From the NCBI GenBank assembly GCA_002339725.1, contig DDKN01000010.1, positions 1 to 20,924 on the forward strand: 20,924 nucleotides of DNA. The letters run 5' to 3'. The notes beneath the pieces were generated by a model that did no database searches, had not been told where the DNA came from, and saw only the letters and a list, made by a program, of their open reading frames with translations. The translations under genes were made by a program, and so were the position numbers. Shown here one piece after another: positions 1-6,782 of this stretch (the first letter of the stretch is position 1; every line of letters starts with the position of its first letter). Origin of the DNA: Thiobacillus sp. UBA2597 (lineage in GTDB: Bacteria; Pseudomonadota; Gammaproteobacteria; Burkholderiales; Thiobacillaceae).

Positions 1-287
1 ACGACTTCGGGGTTCCACGGCAGGATCGCGCCGGAAGCGAGGTCGGGGTGGGCGGCGACTTCCTCGTCGTTGACTTCCTGCGGCACGCCGTCGAGCGCGG
101 CGCCGGTGAAGAGTTCCGAGCCGCCGACCATCTGGTCGAAGTGCGACAACGGCACGATCTTGCTCTTGGACACGCCATGCAGGTCGACGAAGCTCGCGAG
201 CGCGTATTTCACGCCGGCGGCCTCGAGCCGGGCCTTCGCGGCCTGGGTTTCGAGCGCCTGGGTTTCGGAAGGGGCATGCCCGGTCAT
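1..287 (-). CDS. Type III (GlnT/GmaS-like) glutamine synthetase, N-terminal part only
   Basis: Only the first 95 codons are in the window; the gene continues past the left edge. Residues 34-46 read VDLHGVSKSKIVP, followed by a segment with GGSELFTGAALDGVPQ. This is the N-terminal beta-grasp pattern of glutamine-synthetase enzymes of the GlnT/GSIII and gamma-glutamylmethylamide synthetase group. Such enzymes ligate ammonia or a small amine to glutamate using ATP. The ATG is supported by a full TAAGGAG Shine-Dalgarno whose TAA is the stop codon of the upstream creatininase-family gene, so the two are translationally linked. As last visible gene of a guanidine-riboswitch operon it probably assimilates released ammonia, or ligates a guanidine-derived amine to glutamate. 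Family is fairly sure; substrate cannot be told because the catalytic domain lies outside the window. Confidence 0.82.
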   Translation of the reverse strand, partial: MTGHAPSETQALETQAAKARLEAAGVKYALASFVDLHGVSKSKIVPLSHFDQMVGGSELFTGAALDGVPQEVNDEEVAAHPDLASGAILPWNPEV

Positions 288-296
288 GCTGACTCC

Positions 297-1067
297 TTAA
301 AATGGGGGTGGGGTGATGCCGGCGCGCTCGAGGGGCGTGCCCTCGGTAAGCGCCTGCTGAAGTTGTTGCGCGAGCTCCGTGACGCATAAATCGAGCAACG
401 CGCGGCCCGCGTCGGCCTTGGCTCGACTCGGCGCGCCGACGGTGCCGTGCACGCTCTCGTCGCTGACGCGGTAGGCGAAGAAGCAGCCGGCCGAGCGATC
501 GGGTTCGTCGACCGCGCGGTCCATGCGCACGAGTTCCGGATGCAGCGCGAGCATCAGCGAGGTCTCGGCGCAGTTGGCGTGGAAGTTGGCCGCGTCCTCG
601 TGGTAGCGGCGGTGCGCCTCGTCCGAGATGTCCCAGATCGAGCGCAGCGCGACGCGCATGTTCGGATAAGTGTGGCGGATGTTCTCCAGCCCGCAGCGCA
701 GCGGGGCCCAGTTGGTGACGTGTCCGTTCAGGAGCAGCAGTCGGTCGAAGCCTGCGGTGTGGAGCCACTCGACGATTTCCAGCACCAGCTTCGCCAGCGT
801 CTCGGGCCTGAGCGAAATCGTGCCCGGCCACTTCGGCGAATGGCCGAGCGAGCAGCCGTAGGCGAGGCTCGGCAGCACGGGGATGCCGGTCAGCGCCGAG
901 GCGCCGTGCGCCACCGCCTCGGCCGACAGCGTGTCGACCCCCAATGGCAGGTGTGGGCCGTGCTGCTCGGTCGCACCCACGGGCAGGATGGCCATGGTGA
1001 TGCCGCGTTCGCGCAGCGCGGCGACGTCTTCCCAGGTGAGGGCCTGCCACAACATCGGCTGGCTCAT
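297..1067 (-). CDS. Creatininase-family metal-dependent amidohydrolase
   Basis: 256 residues, the usual family length. It has the N-terminal metal motif GATEQHGPHLPLGVDT (residues 31-46, with E34, H36 and D45), LLLLNGHVTNW (110-120, H116), and HANCAETS (163-170, E168). These are the positions that bind the binuclear metal site in creatininase-type enzymes, which hydrolyse cyclic or linear amides. True creatininase carries a glutamate two residues after the NGH histidine (NGHYEN); here the place is T118. So the substrate is probably not creatinine, and one metal site may differ. The ATG (1065-1067) overlaps the stop of the ATPase gene as ATGA. No signal peptide is seen, so it acts in the cytoplasm. 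Its place behind a guanidine-riboswitch-controlled transporter suggests that it acts on the imported compound or a product of it. Confidence 0.9.
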   Translation of the reverse strand: MSQPMLWQALTWEDVAALRERGITMAILPVGATEQHGPHLPLGVDTLSAEAVAHGASALTGIPVLPSLAYGCSLGHSPKWPGTISLRPETLAKLVLEIVEWLHTAGFDRLLLLNGHVTNWAPLRCGLENIRHTYPNMRVALRSIWDISDEAHRRYHEDAANFHANCAETSLMLALHPELVRMDRAVDEPDRSAGCFFAYRVSDESVHGTVGAPSRAKADAGRALLDLCVTELAQQLQQALTEGTPLERAGITPPPF

Positions 1068-1909
1068 GATGCGGCCTCCGCTTTCTGCAGGTTGAGCTGG
1101 TCGAGCATGTCCTGGTCGGCCTTCATCCCCGAGGTCTCGCGGATGCGCGCGAGGATCTCTCTCTTCAGCGCGAGAAATTCCGGCGTGTGCTTCATGTCCT
1201 GCTCGCGCTCGGCCGGCAGCGGCACCTCGTAGATGGTGTCGATGCGCCCCGGGCGCGGCGCCATCAGCACCACCCGCTGGCCGAGGTAGATCGCCTCCTC
1301 GACGTCGTGGGTGACGAAGGCGAGCGTGGGCTTTTCCAGACGGTGTACGTGCAGGATGAGGTCGTGCATGACCTCGCGCGTCTGCGCGTCGAGCGCACCG
1401 AAGGGCTCGTCCATCAGCAACACTTGCGGCCGGCCCATGAGCGCGCGGGCGATCGCGACGCGCTGCTGCATGCCGCCGGAGAGCTGGTTGGGCCAGGCGT
1501 TGGCGGCCGCAGAGAGTCCCATCAGCGCGAGCAGCGCGTCGGCGCGGCCGGAGGCCGCCTCGACGTCGGCTTCGCGGAGGTTTTCGCGGCCATGCCTGAG
1601 ACGCCGGCTGAACTTGATGTTCTCCATCACCGACAGCCAGGGATAGAGGCTGTAGTGCTGAAACACCATGGCGCGGTCGGCACCGGGTCCCATGATCGGC
1701 GCGCCGTCGACCAGCACCTCGCCCGAGGTGTGGTACTCGAGGCCGCCGATGATGCGCAGGAGCGTCGACTTGCCGCAGCCCGAGGCGCCGACGAACGTGA
1801 CGAACGCGTTGTCGGCGATGTCGAGGCTCACGTCCTTGAGCGCCTCGACCGGCTGACGGCCTTCGCCGAACACCTTGCCGACGTGCTGGATGGATATCTT
1901 GATCCGCAT
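1064..1909 (-). CDS. ABC transporter ATPase, nitrate/sulfonate/taurine type
   Basis: 281-residue cytoplasmic ATP-binding subunit that drives uptake through the neighbouring permease. All motifs are intact: Walker A GASGCGKST (41-49), Q-loop Q84, signature LSGGMQQR (143-150), Walker B VLLMDEP ending in D167-E168, D-loop around 171-174 and switch histidine H201 (THDVEEAI). It belongs to the SsuB/TauB/NrtD group, which cannot be told apart by the ATPase alone. The start lies 3 bases after the permease stop and the end overlaps the creatininase-family start, so all are one transcript. Together with the riboswitch upstream, guanidine or a related cation is the likely cargo; that is inference from context. 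Confidence 0.95.
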   Translation of the reverse strand: MRIKISIQHVGKVFGEGRQPVEALKDVSLDIADNAFVTFVGASGCGKSTLLRIIGGLEYHTSGEVLVDGAPIMGPGADRAMVFQHYSLYPWLSVMENIKFSRRLRHGRENLREADVEAASGRADALLALMGLSAAANAWPNQLSGGMQQRVAIARALMGRPQVLLMDEPFGALDAQTREVMHDLILHVHRLEKPTLAFVTHDVEEAIYLGQRVVLMAPRPGRIDTIYEVPLPAEREQDMKHTPEFLALKREILARIRETSGMKADQDMLDQLNLQKAEAAS

Positions 1910-1912
1910 GGT

Positions 1913-2737
1913 TCAGCGCAGATAGAGCCAGGGGAAGGCCTTGCGGTGGGCAAGGCGGAACAATTGGTCCATCACCAGGCCGATCAGCCCGATGAGGATG
2001 ATGCCGACGAAGATCTTGTCGGTTTGCAGGAAGCGCTGCGCCTTGAGGATCGAATAGCCCAGGCCGGAGTTCGCCGCGACGAGTTCGGCCACGACCAGGT
2101 AGGTCCACGCCCAGCCCATGGTCACGCGCAGGGTGTCGAGCAGCGCGGGCTTCGCCGCCTGGAAGATGACCAGCTTGACCGTCTCTCCCCGATCGGCGCC
2201 CATGGTCTGCGCCGCCTCGATCTGCGCCAGCGGCACGCGGCGCACGTCCTCGGCCATCATCAGCACCATCTGGAAGAAGGTGCCGATGAAGATGATGGCA
2301 ATCTTCGACGACTCGTCGATGCCCACCCACAGCATCACCAGCGGGATGAAGGCGACCGCCGGCATGTAGCGGATGAAGTCGGTGAGCGGCTCCAGGAGCG
2401 CCTGCACCGGCCGGAAGGTGCCGATCAGGAGCGCCAGCGGCAGCGCGATCGCCGCCGAAATGACGAAGCCCATGGTGACGCGGTAGATGCTGATCCAGAC
2501 GTCGGACATCAGGTCGTCTTCGGTGTACCAGGCTACGAGCCGATTGAACACGTCTGCGGGACCGGGCAGGAAGACCTTGTCCACGCCGGCCAGGCTCGAC
2601 GTACCCCACCACAGCCCCAGCGGCACCAGCAGCCCGAGCGCGGCGAAGAGCCAGTACTGCCGGCGCGACAGCGGGCCGCGGATCGTCCACATGCCGGGCC
2701 GGCGCGCTCCGGTGCGAGGGGCTGCAGGCATCGTCAT
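1913..2737 (-). CDS. ABC transporter permease, nitrate/sulfonate/taurine type
   Basis: 274 residues with about six hydrophobic membrane segments, the first near residues 29-47. The cytoplasmic EAA loop that docks on the ATPase is visible at 174-181 (EAAQTMGA) and continues to about residue 197. It forms the membrane channel of the SsuC/TauC-like importer. Two in-frame ATGs compete for the start: 2737 and 2731. The Shine-Dalgarno GGGAG (2744-2740) is only 2 bases from the first but 8 from the second, so translation may begin at 2731 and drop two residues. It begins 16 bases after the solute-binding protein gene and ends 3 bases before the ATPase. Confidence 0.94.
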   Translation of the reverse strand: MTMPAAPRTGARRPGMWTIRGPLSRRQYWLFAALGLLVPLGLWWGTSSLAGVDKVFLPGPADVFNRLVAWYTEDDLMSDVWISIYRVTMGFVISAAIALPLALLIGTFRPVQALLEPLTDFIRYMPAVAFIPLVMLWVGIDESSKIAIIFIGTFFQMVLMMAEDVRRVPLAQIEAAQTMGADRGETVKLVIFQAAKPALLDTLRVTMGWAWTYLVVAELVAANSGLGYSILKAQRFLQTDKIFVGIILIGLIGLVMDQLFRLAHRKAFPWLYLR

Positions 2738-2753
2738 CGCTCCCGGTGCAAGC

Positions 2754-3746
2754 TCACTTGACGCCGGCGACTTCCCGGACGAGCGAGGCGTCGATGCCCT
2801 TGGCGAAGTCGACCTTGCCTTCCATCAGCTTGTTGTCGAGCAGGAACTTGGCGATCGTCGGCGCCACGCCCAGGAGCGAGGTCGGGTCGCTCGCCGGGCC
2901 GAAGGCCTTGAGGTTGGCCTGCTGGTCGAAGAACTTGGTGCCCGGCAGGAAGACCTTGTAATCCTTGGCGTCCATGCCGACGACCTTGGCCATGATCTTG
3001 GCGGCCTCGTCCGGATTCTCGCGGATGAATTTCTCGACGTCGTACCACGCCTTGACCATGCCGACGAAATACTTGCGCTTGGCCTTGAGCGATTTCTCCT
3101 GCGCCACCAGCAGGTCGGGGATCATGCCCGGGACGTCGGCCGAGCTGAACAGCGGCTTGCCCTTGCCGCTCACCTGGATGGTGTTGACCCAGGGGTTCCA
3201 TACCACCGCGGCGTCGACGCGGCCGGCCATGAAGGCGGCGGCGGCGTCGCCCGCGGCCAGGTTCACCACCTGCACGTCCTTGAGCGTCATGCCGTTCTTG
3301 TTGAGCGCCATGGTGAGCAGGAAGTGCGACACGCTGAATTCCTCCAGCGCGATCTTTTTGCCCTTGAGGTCCTTGAACGACTTGATCTTGGGGCCGACCA
3401 TCAGCGCGTCGTTGCCGGCGGAGTTGTCGTTGACCAGGATGGCCTTCAGCGCCACGCCCTTGGCGAGCGGCGCCATGGTGTCGCTCCAGGTCTGCGAATT
3501 GGCGTCGACCTGGCCGGCCGACAGCGCGCTGATCGAATCGGTGTAGTTGGCGAACCAAACCAGTTTCACGTCGGCGCCGTGCTTCTTGAAATAGCCCTTC
3601 TGCTCGGCGATATACCAGGCAACCCAGCCCGGCCAATCGGACACGCCGACCTTCACCTCGGCAGTGGCTGGCAACGGCGCGGCGGCAAGGCCGAACGCAA
3701 GGGATAACGCGGCAAAGGCGGGTAGGAAGCGTTTGAGCAAGGACAT
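2754..3746 (-). CDS. Periplasmic solute-binding protein of the guanidine-riboswitch ABC transporter
   Basis: 330 residues. It starts with a clear signal peptide: K5-R6, a hydrophobic core at 8-24 and an A-T-A cleavage site near residue 29. The mature part (VGVSDWPGWVAWYIAEQKG and so on) is of the SsuA/TauA/NMT1-like type II periplasmic binding fold used for nitrate, sulfonate, taurine and, in riboswitch-linked cases, probably guanidine-type ligands. I chose ATG 3746 because AGGAG (3758-3754) lies 7 bases upstream and the signal peptide follows directly; a longer reading to 3791 would put 15 unlike residues in front. It is the first gene of the operon, about 40 bases below the aptamer, and so takes its control directly. 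Confidence 0.93.
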   Translation of the reverse strand: MSLLKRFLPAFAALSLAFGLAAAPLPATAEVKVGVSDWPGWVAWYIAEQKGYFKKHGADVKLVWFANYTDSISALSAGQVDANSQTWSDTMAPLAKGVALKAILVNDNSAGNDALMVGPKIKSFKDLKGKKIALEEFSVSHFLLTMALNKNGMTLKDVQVVNLAAGDAAAAFMAGRVDAAVVWNPWVNTIQVSGKGKPLFSSADVPGMIPDLLVAQEKSLKAKRKYFVGMVKAWYDVEKFIRENPDEAAKIMAKVVGMDAKDYKVFLPGTKFFDQQANLKAFGPASDPTSLLGVAPTIAKFLLDNKLMEGKVDFAKGIDASLVREVAGVK

Positions 3747-3786
3747 GGCGAGACTCCTGATCCGGTTGGACAAAGGGCGAGAGGCG

Positions 3787-3907
3787 AGCAATGCGTCCTC
3801 CCGGGCTTTTGTCCCTCCGTGGAGCCCCGCGCGAGGCGCGGAACCGGCAGGCTCTTGGACCAGTCATCGCCAGCGCTCACGCGCGGCGATCGGAACCCTA
3901 GCTTGCC
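3787..3907 (-). promoter_or_regulatory. Guanidine-I riboswitch (ykkC-yxkD leader class)
   Basis: On the minus strand the leader holds the conserved ykkC blocks in the right order: CTAGGGTTCCG (3901-3891), a P2 stem ATCGCC/GGCGAT (3890-3885 with 3871-3866), CTGGTCC-AAGAG just after it, and ACAAAAGCCCGGGAGGA (3812-3796). A closing P1-like pairing GGCAA/TTGCT joins 3907-3903 to 3791-3787. These blocks match the guanidine-binding subtype as I remember its consensus. The gene context, an SsuA/TauA-type importer, is typical of guanidine-I and not of the ppGpp or PRPP subtypes. No run of T follows, so control is more likely at translation (SD at 3758-3754) than by termination. Edges are approximate. 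Confidence 0.9.
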
Positions 3908-3940
3908 TAAGGCGCGTTCGGCGCCTCTCGGCTGAGACGT

Positions 3941-3958
3941 AAGCAGACATCGTGCCAA
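3941..3958 (-). promoter_or_regulatory. Sigma-54 (RpoN) -24/-12 promoter for the guanidine operon
   Basis: The minus strand reads TTGGCACGATGTCTGCTT. It has the invariant GG (3956-3955) and GC (3944-3943) separated by exactly 10 bases and matches TGGCACG-N4-TTGCT with one mismatch (C for T). Counting 12 bases on puts the start of transcription at about 3931-3933, giving a leader of roughly 185 bases that contains the whole riboswitch. Sigma-54 promoters need an activator such as NtrC; I did not identify its binding site. The predicted logic is nitrogen limitation for transcription and guanidine for gene output. Confidence 0.75.
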
Positions 3959-4051
3959 TGCCTCAAAATCCAGTCGATTCAAGGCCATGATCGTTTCTCC
4001 GGGCCTGCCGGGAGTCCACCAGGCATCGCGACGGTGCGCACCGCTCATGCC

Positions 4052-4309
4052 ATGCCCCAAAATGGAGCGCCCTGGTTCGCCCAGCCCGGCCTGAGCCGGG
4101 TGCATAGCGAGCGCCAGTTTCTCAGCGCCGCCCATGACCGTGCCGGTCAAAGCATCGCCAACGCCAGCGCCCCGGCGCGGGCCGCCGTGCTCGAGGCCCT
4201 GGACAGCCGCTACGACGGCTTCACCCCGATCGACGACAAGGCCTACAACAGCGTGCGCCGCCTGATCCAGCCGTTCCAGAACCCGGCGCCGATTTCGGCG
4301 CATAATTGA
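4052..4309 (+). CDS. Short unrecognised ORF (85 aa), possibly a remnant
   Basis: An open frame from ATG 4052 (or GTG 4034, 91 aa) to TGA 4309. The residues (AHDRAGQSIANASAPARAAVLEALDSR, then a segment ending IQPFQNPAPISAHN) do not match a family I know. The second half has third-position GC like its neighbours, which favours coding, but there is no convincing Shine-Dalgarno and no promoter of its own that I can see. It sits between the divergent guanidine operon promoter and yifB, and could be the tail of a gene broken when the two blocks were joined. Function unknown; existence uncertain. Confidence 0.35.
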   Translation: MPQNGAPWFAQPGLSRVHSERQFLSAAHDRAGQSIANASAPARAAVLEALDSRYDGFTPIDDKAYNSVRRLIQPFQNPAPISAHN

Positions 4310-4353
4310 GGTCAAGCGCCGACACAGGCGCCTGGATAAATCAGGGAGCGAAC

Positions 4354-5850
4354 ATGAGCTTGGCTGTGCTCTACAGTCGGGCCGCCACCGGCATGGCGGC
4401 GCCACAGGTCGTGGTCGAGGCGCATCTGGCCAATGGCCTGCCCAGTTTCACCCTGGTCGGCCTGCCCGAGACCGAGGTGAAGGAGGCGCGCGACCGGGTG
4501 CGTGCCGCCATCCTGCAATCCGGCTTCGAATTTCCCGCCCGGCGCATCACGGTCAACCTGGCCCCGGCCGACCTGCCCAAGGAATCCGGCCGCTTCGACC
4601 TGCCGATCGCGCTCGGCCTGTTGGCCGCCTCGGGCCAGATTCCCGGTCGGCTGCTCGAGCGCTATGAGTTCGCCGGCGAACTCGCGCTCACCGGCGAGCT
4701 GCGCCCGGTGCGCGGGGCGCTGGCCATGGTGCTGGCCGCCGCCGGCGCCGGCCGCGCCTTCATCCTGCCCGAAGCGAGTGCGCAGGAAGCGGCCCTGGCC
4801 GAGACCGCCGAGATCCTGAGCGCCCGCTCCCTGCTCGAGGTATGCGCCCATCTGAGCGAACGCGCCGCCTTGCCTGTGGCTCAGGCGCCCAGCCTGCCCC
4901 CGGCGGCGGGTGCCTATGCCGACCTCGCCGACGTCAAGGGCCAGGCCGGGCCGCGTCGGGCACTGGAGGTGGCGGCCGCTGGCGGCCATTCCCTGTTGAT
5001 GAGCGGGCCGCCCGGCACCGGCAAGTCCATGCTGGCGAGCCGCCTGCCCGGCATCCTGCCGGCCATGACTGAACAGGAGGCCCTGGAGGCGGCCGCGGTG
5101 CAATCGCTGACCGGCGGCTTCCGCATCGAGCACTGGCGCCATCGGCCCTATCGGGCGCCGCATCACTCGGCCTCGGCCGTGGCCCTGGTGGGCGGCGGCG
5201 GCCTGCCCCGGCCGGGCGAGATCAGCCTGGCCCACCACGGCGTGCTGTTTCTCGACGAGTTGCCGGAATTCGATCGCAAGGCGCTGGAGGTGTTGCGCGA
5301 ACCGCTGGAGAGCGGCCGCATCACCATTTCGCGCGCCGCACGCCAGGCCGAGTTCCCCGCCCGCTTCCAGCTCATCGCCGCCATGAACCCCTGCCCCTGC
5401 GGCTGGCTCGGCCATCCCGCCGGCAAATGCCGCTGCACCCCGGAGCAGGTGGCGCGCTATCGCGCGCGCCTGTCCGGCCCGCTGCTCGACCGCATCGATC
5501 TGCAGATCGAAGTGCCGGCCCTGACCGAGGCGGAGCTGATCGACGCCCCGCCCGGCGAGCCCTCACATCGGGTGCGCCAGCGGGTCGAAGCGGCGCGTCA
5601 GCGCCAGCTCGAGCGCCAGGGCAAGGCCAATGCCCTGCTGGAGGTGGCCGAGATCGAGCGCCATTGCCGGGCCGAGGGCAAGGCGGAGGAGCTGCTCAAA
5701 CAGGCGATCGCCCGGCTCAATCTCTCGGCCCGGGCCTTTCATCGCATCCTCAAGGTCGCCCGCACCCTGGCCGACCTCGACGGCCAGGCCCAGATCGGCA
5801 GCCATCATGTGGCCGAGGCCGTGCAGTTCCGGCGTTGGGACCGGGCCTGA
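4354..5850 (+). CDS. comM: ComM/YifB family Mg-chelatase-like AAA+ ATPase
   Basis: 498 residues, normal for the family. In order: an N-terminal Lon-protease-like (ChlI S5) domain with SFTLVGLPETEVKEARDRVR near 30-50; an AAA+ core with Walker A GPPGTGKS (218-225) and Walker B LFLDE (D301-E302); a cysteine cluster CPCGWLGHPAGKCRC (347-361); and a C-terminal Mg-chelatase helical lid. ComM is a hexameric helicase that drives branch migration in natural transformation in competent proteobacteria; many non-competent species also keep it. ATG 4354 was chosen because GGGAG lies 5-6 bases upstream and the family begins with this M-S-L-A-V-style strand; an earlier in-frame start at 4306 adds 16 unrelated residues. 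Stand-alone transcript likely, from a CATAAT -10 near 4301. Confidence 0.95.
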   Translation: MSLAVLYSRAATGMAAPQVVVEAHLANGLPSFTLVGLPETEVKEARDRVRAAILQSGFEFPARRITVNLAPADLPKESGRFDLPIALGLLAASGQIPGRLLERYEFAGELALTGELRPVRGALAMVLAAAGAGRAFILPEASAQEAALAETAEILSARSLLEVCAHLSERAALPVAQAPSLPPAAGAYADLADVKGQAGPRRALEVAAAGGHSLLMSGPPGTGKSMLASRLPGILPAMTEQEALEAAAVQSLTGGFRIEHWRHRPYRAPHHSASAVALVGGGGLPRPGEISLAHHGVLFLDELPEFDRKALEVLREPLESGRITISRAARQAEFPARFQLIAAMNPCPCGWLGHPAGKCRCTPEQVARYRARLSGPLLDRIDLQIEVPALTEAELIDAPPGEPSHRVRQRVEAARQRQLERQGKANALLEVAEIERHCRAEGKAEELLKQAIARLNLSARAFHRILKVARTLADLDGQAQIGSHHVAEAVQFRRWDRA

Positions 5851-5939
5851 AGCGCCGCATTTACAGGCAGGCCGGGCTTTCCCATAATGGGTTGAGCCGC
5901 CAGGCTCCAGCACCATAAAAACCGACCGAGGGAGTCCCG

Positions 5940-6767
5940 ATGCCGCATCCCACCCTGCGCCTGTTCGACGGTTATCCACACACCCGCCCTGATCTGAAGG
6001 GCGAGGTGCGCGCGCTGCAAACCCTGCTCAAACGCAACGGCTATGCCATGAAGCCGGATGGCCTGTTCGGGCGCGGCACCGAGGCGGCGGTGATGCAGTT
6101 CCAGAGCGAGCACGGCCTGCTCGACGACGGCGTGGTGGGGCCGATCACCTGGGCCAGGCTGTTGGGCGAGGCGGCCCCGCCACCCTCCGACCTGCCCGGC
6201 ACCACGTATGCCGGGAACGACCGCACCCTGCTCGCCCACCTGAACGAGGCGGCGAAATACCGCAACCTGATCGAGGCCAGTGCCCGGCAATACCAACTGC
6301 CCATTGCCCTGATCGGCGGCCTCGGCTCGCGCGAATCGGGCTGGGGCCTGGCCCTGAAGCCGGTCGGCCCGGCCGGCACCGGCGACTTCATCAAACGCCG
6401 GGCACCCACCGCCCATCGCAGCGGCCCCCTGCCACCCGACGGCGGCGGTTTCGGCCGCGGCCTGATGCAGATCGATTTCGACGCCCATGAATTCGCCCGC
6501 ACCGGCCCCTGGCAGGACCCGGCCGCCAACATCGCCTACGGCTGCCAGGTGCTGGCACAAAACCGCAGCTACCTCGCGCGCAAGCTCGAGCTCACCGGCC
6601 AGACCCTGCTGCGTGCCGCCCTGGCCGCCTACAACTGCGGCGCCGGCAATGTGGTGAAGGCGGTGCAGAACCGGCTCGACCTGGATTACTACACGGCCGG
6701 ACGCGACTATGGCCAGGACACCCTCAACCGCGCAGGCTTTTTCGCCCTGCACGGCTGGCCGGCCTGA
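5940..6767 (+). CDS. Muramidase: peptidoglycan-binding domain plus g-type-lysozyme-like (GH23) domain
   Basis: 275 residues. Residues 18-76 form a PG_binding_1 repeat (KPDGLFGRGTEAAVMQFQ core). Residues 95-270 are lysozyme-like: SRESGWG (130-136, catalytic E132), GRGLMQID (172-179) and AAYNCGAGN (229-237). This is the goose-type/SLT layout that cuts the MurNAc-GlcNAc bond. There is no signal peptide: the protein starts MPHPTLRLFDG and is not hydrophobic, so export would need another route (a type VI or lysis-type path) or a later start is wrong. GGGAG lies 5 bases upstream of ATG 5940. The phospholipase gene follows after 15 bases, so the two are probably made together. Confidence 0.85.
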   Translation: MPHPTLRLFDGYPHTRPDLKGEVRALQTLLKRNGYAMKPDGLFGRGTEAAVMQFQSEHGLLDDGVVGPITWARLLGEAAPPPSDLPGTTYAGNDRTLLAHLNEAAKYRNLIEASARQYQLPIALIGGLGSRESGWGLALKPVGPAGTGDFIKRRAPTAHRSGPLPPDGGGFGRGLMQIDFDAHEFARTGPWQDPAANIAYGCQVLAQNRSYLARKLELTGQTLLRAALAAYNCGAGNVVKAVQNRLDLDYYTAGRDYGQDTLNRAGFFALHGWPA

Positions 6768-6782
6768 ACCGGGGGATTCCCG

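Noticed and set aside
297..2690. A 797-codon minus-strand frame that includes the creatininase-family region
   Set aside because: Only its last 256 codons are real. The upstream part is an out-of-frame reading of the ATPase and permease, so this is not a fusion.
3653..3988. A minus-strand frame starting M-A-L-N-R-L-D at 3988 with a GGAG nearby
   Set aside because: It runs through the sigma-54 box, the riboswitch and the signal-peptide region in another frame and resembles nothing known. A short leader peptide cannot be fully excluded.
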